From assembly GCA_022495005.1 (NCBI GenBank), contig JAGYXB010000612.1, positions 186,001 through 250,000 on the forward strand: a DNA stretch of 64,000 nucleotides, in the 5' to 3' direction. Numbering within the stretch: the stretch's first letter is position 1; the number at the start of each line of letters is the position of its first letter. This stretch comes from Rhyacophila brunnea. Its lineage: Eukaryota; Arthropoda; Insecta; Trichoptera; Rhyacophilidae. Positions 59,468 to 64,000 of the stretch are shown here, in pieces. The notes under the pieces are model-generated. The model was not told where the DNA came from and searched no databases. It saw nothing but the letters and a program-made list of their open reading frames with translations. Made by a program: the position numbers and the translations under genes.

Positions 59468-60998
59468 GTAATTTGTAAGTATTTTGTGAATGCCACCAAA
59501 ACCATATCGACAATTTCGACATGTTGCAATCGAGATGAGTTTGTATATGCGACGCGGCTAAGTAGTGTTACATAATAAAAAAAAATATATGAAAAATGAC
59601 TTTGAACCGGGGCCTGAACAAAAACGAACCACAAGTGCGAGTGAGTAAGCATTCGGCACGGTTGTACTCGTATCTTCGTTATATGTATTATATTACGATA
59701 GAATGTCTACGGCTGAAATAAATACTTTTTGAAAACGTCGCCGGTAAATATGGATTTGACCGATTACATTAATTTGAAAACTGCGAGCACGTGTTGCTGA
59801 CATTTATTGTTTTTGTGTTAAATATAAAGTTAGTAGTAATTATTTTTAGTTATTTTAGATTTAGTAGAACATTATTGTTAACTTTGTTGTGTTTAAATTT
59901 GGTAGCCGTACTGAGAAGCAACACGATGGTATAACGTTTCATAGTTAAGTTGATAATAATAAAATCGAGGTTCTACTGTGCGCTATAGGTACGCAAGAAA
60001 CACGGTTTCATTTTGCCAAAAAATAGGCGCTCTCTAAATATCATTACTCTGAACTTTGAACATATTTATTCCTCGGAACACCACTGGTTTAGTAAACATA
60101 TAATGATAATATAATCACATGTTTACTTTGCGTTGTTTGGCAGTCGCGAAACGAAAGAGAAAGACGCGATCGGAGAAAGTGTATCGGGTGACGCCTGGCG
60201 ACCGCGCGGTCTCGACTCTCGACGGTCAAGCGACAAGGATGCGCATACTGATTAGCGGACTGACGCATCGTCGCCTGCATGGCGATGCGATCTTTTTTGG
60301 GGCCACGTCACGACGACGACGACGCGGATGTCGTATTTATATTATAACTGACACAATACGTGATCAAGTGCTACGCCTATTGCAGTGATTCGCAAAAATA
60401 TCTTATTGCATCTTCGCCACTGGTCGCTTCACCATGTTACAAGTTCTATTGGGATTAAGTTTCTAATAATAATGTACTCCCCGTACAGCCTAATGATGAA
60501 TTACCGAGATTAATTTTATTACCCGCCTCCTTTGTTATATAGAATTATTGCTTTTACTTTCCATTCATATGAAAGCTATTTTAAAGCTCGCGTTACTCGT
60601 GGAAGCTTTTTATGAGAGACAATACACGAAAGCAATTTTAACTTTTTTTCGTTTTTCCTTTTGATAGTGGATATTTTATTGCAGTGGAAAATGGATAGCG
60701 GTAGAGGCTTATGGTGTAATTTATGAGTCCATGTTATGCGTAGACAATTTTATTCAGTGATACATAATTTGCAATAAATTCAAGAGACGCGTGGTAAAGT
60801 GTCCGCGTATGAAGCCGTGGATCGCGGACCAGCGATCTCATATAATTATTTTCAACGTGTCTTTGGATCCATAGCATGGAACCAACAGCCGGGCGGTCGT
60901 GGTAAAATGCGTTTTTTTACATTAAAAAACCAGTGTAATTATTCTTCTATCGAGGATAGTTTACCTATTTATGTATTGAGGTATTATAATTGTTACAA
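59468..60998. other. Spacer with a CpG-rich patch
   Basis: About 60120-60330 is CpG-rich with an 89-codon ATG frame (60119-60388) rich in arginine and without recognisable motif. It includes an imperfect palindrome CATCGTCGCC..GGCGATG. No gene is called. Confidence 0.4.
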
Positions 60999-61106
60999 TA
61001 AGTTAGCCGTCTAGACTGTCAAAACTACCTCGCTCTAAAAGTTAACACAGCCAAGAGAGGTGCTGTTAAAATAGCACTTTTAGACAGTTCAGACGGTTAA
61101 CTTATA
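60999..61106. mobile_element. Small inverted-repeat element, family C copy 2
   Basis: ATAAGTTAGCCGTCTAGAC is mirrored by TTCAGACGGTTAACTTAT, with AAAGTTAACACAGCC inside, as at 29402-29513. Similarity continues to the right (TAGCCGCCGATAGC) in both places. Confidence 0.75.
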
Positions 61107-61256
61107 TAAATCTATAGCCGCCGATAGCAGGTTTGTGTATAGAATAGATGGGCTGAAATATTTCAAATTATCACAATTTTTCAATTGGCAAACAAACTAT
61201 AGAAAGTCATAAAAGGTACAAGAAAATACACAATCCTCTTAAGAATTTTATAAAAC

Positions 61257-61353
61257 AACGTCCACCTACCCTCACTCTCACATATTTAGTGGAATATATC
61301 GATACCTAAAGTAATTAGATTCGACAAGATATTGCCATCACAATTGACATTTT
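61257..61353 (-). repeat. Retroelement 3'-end-like repeat (family F), copy 3
   Basis: AGTGGAATATATCGATACC and AATTAGATTCGACAAGATATT parallel 48412-48455. Diverged fragment. Confidence 0.45.
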
Positions 61354-62084
61354 GATCGTCAGGTTAATTATGCACCTTGAGAGAAAAAATAATAATTGAT
61401 GCTCATTATTAAAACGACTCAAAAAATGTGGGTATCAGTGGTGTGCGGTCCATAGATGCTGTGGATACGACGCATGCCATATCAATTAGTTCAAGCTATT
61501 CATATTATAGTATAAACATAAACAATACATTAATTGAATGACACGACTAGCTGCTCGTCACTGTTCTCCATGCGAGCAAATGTGTTAAGGTGTGGGACTA
61601 GCTATTTGTTAGTATCTCTTTCAAGCTTTGCAAGCAAGCTATTTTCCATTAAAACAGCAATTTCAACGTATATTTTAGTTTGGAACAATAATTAATGACA
61701 ACAGTAAATTTAATAGTTTTAAAAATCGTCTATCGAATAGGTGTTCAGTAAAAATAATATATTTGAAAGTTGTGGTGAAAAATTTTCCGTGTCCGAAAAC
61801 TTGTACGTATGCAGTTCGCAGTATCACACTTCACCTTGAATTGTTGTATCGGAAATATATGGCCGTATATTAAAGACCGTCCAACCTCTTTGGGTCGTAT
61901 AGTACTGATATAAAATTCATGTCTAAATAAAACACGGTTCTTGCCGGTTTACACTTTACAGGAAATAGCCGATATACTGGATTATTTGTTAGGTTAGGTT
62001 TTCAATCTTGAATTCTCGAATTTTGCCAAAATCAGCTATGAAAATTTAATTAATGTTCATATTGAATCTAATAAACTTGGAGAC
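61354..62084. other. AT-rich spacer, nothing supported
   Basis: Nothing recognisable. Confidence 0.5.
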
Positions 62085-62180
62085 CGTATAGTATACGATC
62101 ATCCTCTTTCCGATAAGAAAGCCCACGGCGAACTGTGCCACGGTGAAATGTTTTACGTACAATTTACTTGTAACCAAAAA
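62085..62180 (+). repeat. Interspersed repeat family E, copy 2
   Basis: It contains ACGGCGAACTGTGCCACGG, TGAAATGTTTTACGTACAATT and TTGTAACC, matching 41925-42040 in the opposite orientation. Non-coding. Confidence 0.6.
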
Positions 62181-63747
62181 TGTTACATCAAAAGATACCG
62201 CACGCAATATGTCAACAAAAATTAAACTGCCAGAATTTAAAGTTACCTGTCGCTATAAATATATATAAACGCCATGACATTCCCTTGGATCCCTTTCAAT
62301 TAGATCGAATCAGAGTGAAATAACGAGGAATGTGCGTGCAACGAATCGCCTTTTCCACCCATGCGTTCATAAATTATTACTGAACAAGTACATTGTGTTT
62401 GTAAATCCATCATTATGACATGGTGCTGGCTGGTACGAAATGTATGAAACTATGGCAGACTACAATATTATTTGCATTCTGCCTGGTCATACATTATTGG
62501 ACGAATATTGCACAAATATAGCAGCCACAGGCGCGCACACAGAAAAATGGTTTGGGATGGGGTCTATTTGTAAAAACATGCAAAATCCTTTATTATTCAA
62601 TTTAGCGCCACTGACCTCCGTATTTATTCGGCATATAACTTCTCGTCGCTTCGACAGTGGACCCCCGCACTTTTTCGGATAAATTCCCAGACACTCCGCC
62701 CTTTGAGTCGGGCGATGTACATAACTACGGGTGCTCGCCGGAGTTATTACGACCTGCCGCATCCACGAGTGGTTATCGAATGCGCGTGGCCTAACGGTGA
62801 TAAGGGTTGCTGGTGTTCGTATGTGTAGTCTGCGCTATCTTACCTTTTAGACGTGCCGTGTCAGAATTTTAGAGCAAAAGATGGATGTTTCAGATGATTG
62901 CAGTAATTAATCAGTTACACAGATATTGTATTTCGAAGAATAGAACGTCGATAGGAGAGAAGGCTGTTCAACGGTTAAATCATTTGTGTCACGATCCTCA
63001 GTCACGAGATCATGACAAAGAAGGAGTAATATTCCAACTTGAAAGGCCACCTTACATTTGTCACGCCACGGCGTACGCTTCTATGACGAAGTGGTAAAGA
63101 GTGACTTCTGAAAGGAAGTAAGCTAGTGTAGGGCTTTCAAACTATGTTCCGTAGACCACTGGTGTTTACGCGAATTTATCAGAAGAGTACCTATCCCAGT
63201 GTGTCAAAACAAGCTATTATTGTTTTACGTTCGTTTAAGTACTAGGTCCGACATATTTATGCAAAGGAGGATTTTCTTATTATGCTGCAACGAAGTCAAA
63301 GTACAGGAACTGGCTTGGACGTCTCACCAGATATAGGAATCCAACAATCTAATATTATGCCCGATATCAAGAAGATTTGCAATTCAAGGATCGAAAACAT
63401 TAAGAACTTTAAAATTTATTAATTAGTTATGTATTATTTACCTACCTCACATAATAAACAAGGTGTTCCGAGCAATTTCAGGATTTGTGTGTTCTATCGC
63501 AGGAAAAATTTGAGAAACCCTGGAATAGTGGGTCACATTGCATAGATAGGTAGTCAGGTATCTACTTATTAGTTATACGGGACTTGAAGATGATACTAAA
63601 ACTAATATCCGAGTAGCAGATGATAAGGCAAACATTGCCCTGATAGTGGCCGATCTCCGCTAGGGGATGTCACGATAAGAAGAAGACTAATAATTACTAC
63701 TAATGAAAACATAGAAAAGGTAGGTGCACACCAATGCCAACGTAAAA
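62181..63747. other. Spacer, possible retroelement tail near the end
   Basis: At about 63620-63690, TAGTGGCCGATCTCCGCTAG, GGGATGTCACGATAAGAAGA resembles the end of an insect non-LTR element, but no protein can be read there. The open frames at 62440-62762 lack motifs. Confidence 0.35.
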
Positions 63748-63970
63748 TAATATTCTAACGGATTTAAGTTTTGTACTATTCCATTTCAGTCGTTTTTTGG
63801 GACTCGGGTTTCGCCTTTCGGCATCTTCGCCAAAGGTAAACACACGATCAGTGTGTGTTTACCTTTGGTGAGTGTATAAAGTACAAAATAATACAAAACT
63901 TAAATCCATTAGAATTTAAATTCAAATTCCATCAAGTACCTTCAGTCGATAGTATTAATATAGTAAAATA
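63748..63970. repeat. Interspersed repeat family A, copy with inverted halves and a perfect hairpin
   Basis: The left part ATTCTAACGGATTTAAG with GTCGTTTTTTGGGAC and CGCCTTTCGGCATCTTC matches 1738 and 3466. The right part AAAACTTAAATCCATTAGAA with TCAAGTACCTTCAGTCGATA is its inverted continuation, as at 5669. Between them is a perfect hairpin: CCAAAGGTAAACACAC (63830-63845), a 7-base loop, and its exact reverse complement (63853-63868). Confidence 0.72.
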
Positions 63971-64000
63971 ATACCGTTGAATAAAGAAAATAAATAATGA

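Noticed and set aside
1..64000. Endogenous viral element or bacterial insertion
   Set aside because: No polymerase, capsid, envelope or prokaryotic gene could be read in any frame; reverse transcriptase pieces are all non-LTR type.

Overview
This looks like gene-poor nuclear DNA from an insect. It is AT-rich and dotted with runs of the words TAGGTAC/CTACC, which are frequent in aphid and lepidopteran genomes. It carries mariner, hAT, tRNA-headed SINE and non-LTR retrotransposon remains typical of arthropods. The order (Hemiptera or Lepidoptera) cannot be settled from sequence alone. There is no operon, rRNA, true tRNA, CRISPR array or prokaryotic gene.

One convincing host gene is present. 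It is an intronless-looking reading frame of 585 codons on the minus strand (17037-18794), preceded by a CpG-rich 5' region up to about 19315. The protein is proline- and serine-rich, mostly low-complexity, with a basic nuclear-localisation-like cluster and a short cysteine-containing block. I do not recognise it.

Almost everything else I can explain is transposable-element debris. (1) Two mariner copies with near-complete ends lie at 19659-20958 and 55756-57048; both transposase genes are broken, but at different places. The first sits inside a small hAT element that has its own perfect 8-bp target duplication. (2) Several hAT elements have 8-bp duplications: a group starting TAGGG/TAGAG with sub-terminal CCCGG-type repeats (6313-6897, 36982-37516, 55049-55694, probably 30583-31371), and a Charlie/Buster-like group (26441-27297, 31698-32333, the latter with a transposase C-terminal relic). 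(3) A 2-kb terminal-inverted-repeat element (49545-51581) has a 4-bp duplication and a decayed transposase-like gene of a widespread but poorly characterised family. (4) Only the 3' ends of non-LTR elements are seen (1967-2375, 23612-23699, 34774-34928, 41640-41860, 54790-55047 and a weaker one at 49392-49469). (5) There are tRNA-headed SINE-like copies and several small inverted-repeat elements, including a foldback-like element at 25242-25830 and a TTAA-flanked element with interleaved palindromes at 59310-59463.

The remaining long AT-rich stretches show no coding or structural signal that I could support. The overall picture is an intergenic landscape around one gene, with several clear nesting events that give the relative order of insertions.
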